This document shows, piece after piece, positions 63,494-64,000 of a DNA stretch of 64,000 bases. The DNA is from Ilyomonas sp963847085. GTDB taxonomy: Bacteria > Bacteroidota > Bacteroidia > Chitinophagales > Chitinophagaceae. Location of the stretch: the NCBI GenBank assembly GCA_963847085.1, contig CAWJYO010000010.1, positions 124,001-188,000 of the forward strand, given 5' to 3'. The notes under the pieces are model-generated. The model ran no database searches, was not told the origin of the DNA, and saw only the letters and a list, made by a program, of their open reading frames with translations. Made by a program: the position numbers and the translations under genes. How positions within the stretch are numbered: the stretch's first letter is position 1; every line of letters starts with the position of its first letter.

Positions 63494-64000
63494 ATGAATC
63501 CCTTTTCAAAAATATTTCTGTTCTGTGGTTTGTTTTTGCCCATTTTTTCATGTCGAGAAAAGCAACAGAAGCCTGACGTTTCGCAGCTCATTTTATCGTT
63601 GCAGCAAACAGGTCAATTGGTAACTACTGAATATACGCTAACAAAAGTGATTCGCGCCAGCGACGACCGAACCTGGTACAAATGGGGCGATAGAAAGATT
63701 TTGATCAATTGCGAAGCAAACCTGAAAGCCGGTGTGGATTTGGAGCAGATTACAACACATGATTTTATCAAACAAAAGGATACATCCATTACCATTTCTT
63801 TGCCACATGCAAAATTGTTCAGCCTTAGCATTCCTCCTGATAAAATAAGAGTAGCTTATGAAGAAACCGGCTTTTTGCGCGATCCTTTTTCGGCAGGAGA
63901 AAGAGAGCAATTGGTGGCACAGGCCGAGCCGCAAATCAAATCGCTGGTGGCTTCGCTGGGCATTTTACAAACGACAGAAAACAACGCCGCCCTTTTTGTA
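63494..64000 (+). CDS. DUF4230 lipoprotein, cut by the window edge
   Basis: 169 codons visible, frame open to the window end. A signal peptide with the lipobox PIFSC (MNPFSKIFLFCGLFLPIFSC) makes it a probable lipoprotein. The mature part shows the DUF4230 pattern: QLVTTEYTLTKVIRASDDRT, WYKWGDRKILINCEANLKAG and VDLEQITTHDFIKQKDTSIT, then ISLPHAKLFSLSIPPDKIRV. Function unknown; other members are membrane-anchored by a helix rather than a lipid. The LFLP codons contain a copy of the iterated 12-mer on the opposite strand. Confidence 0.8.
   Translation, partial: MNPFSKIFLFCGLFLPIFSCREKQQKPDVSQLILSLQQTGQLVTTEYTLTKVIRASDDRTWYKWGDRKILINCEANLKAGVDLEQITTHDFIKQKDTSITISLPHAKLFSLSIPPDKIRVAYEETGFLRDPFSAGEREQLVAQAEPQIKSLVASLGILQTTENNAALFV

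Overview
The window looks like the chromosome of a Bacteroidota bacterium, most likely Chitinophagaceae or a close relative. Evidence: the -7 box TAnnTTTG recurs upstream of many genes; there is an ExbB-ExbD-ExbD-TonB-TonB operon whose TonB proteins carry the YGAYELRKTYN motif; and 7TM-DISM kinase, DUF4288, DUF6799, DUF4230 and UmuD-like S24 genes are all present. The DNA is AT-rich (about 60% A+T by eye) and densely coding. I saw no rRNA, tRNA, CRISPR array, transposase or prophage.

Layout. 1-4.4 kb: a partial nitroreductase-fold gene and two histidine kinase genes. 4.4-12.2 kb: tsaD, a lipoprotein, a very large tamB-like gene and dapD. 12.4-17 kb: a LiaF-like membrane protein, a broken DUF4288 gene, a membrane protein flanked by direct repeats, a LytS/LytR pair and a Met-rich DUF6799 protein. 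17-19 kb: murI, rpmH, rnpA and yidD. 19.7-23 kb (minus): three exopolysaccharide genes. 23.6-30.5 kb: PPGK-like kinase, aldo/keto reductase, sugar permease, cysE, rlmH and a GH29 fucosidase. 30.7-32.3 kb (minus): a type II restriction-modification pair. 32.4-34.8 kb: PBP1A. 35.2-39.3 kb (minus): metY-metX-hom under a SAM-I riboswitch. 40-46.9 kb: an alpha-oxoamine synthase, NTF2-like protein, GH13 amylase, cysteine desulfurase, RluD-type pseudouridine synthase and a CNNM/CorC protein. 46.9-52.4 kb: an ATP-grasp/LysE fusion, an Fe-S oxidoreductase, a PyrR-like phosphoribosyltransferase, a WalJ-like MBL protein and a UmuD-like protein with substituted catalytic residues. 52.5-56.5 kb (minus): the TonB energising operon. 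57-64 kb: metG, an esterase, an AsmA-like protein, purN and a partial DUF4230 lipoprotein.

Three patterns are not explained by the gene list. (1) Twelve long inverted repeats sit in intergenic gaps upstream of genes, never between convergent genes. In seven of them each arm is itself a degenerate tandem repeat with a 7-nt period, although the sequences differ between elements. (2) The 12-mer GGCAAAAACAAA occurs 13 times on both strands, inside and outside genes, where about 0.01 copies are expected from base composition; its core AAAAACAAA occurs about 50 times. (3) Four genes have a perfect TAnnTTTG box ending exactly 4 nt before ATG, which predicts leaderless mRNAs.

Many genes are interrupted by single-base indels, mostly +1 insertions, while the protein sequence stays intact on both sides. 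This looks more like sequence error than gene decay, so broken genes are annotated across the indels. Functions come from motif recognition without database searches.
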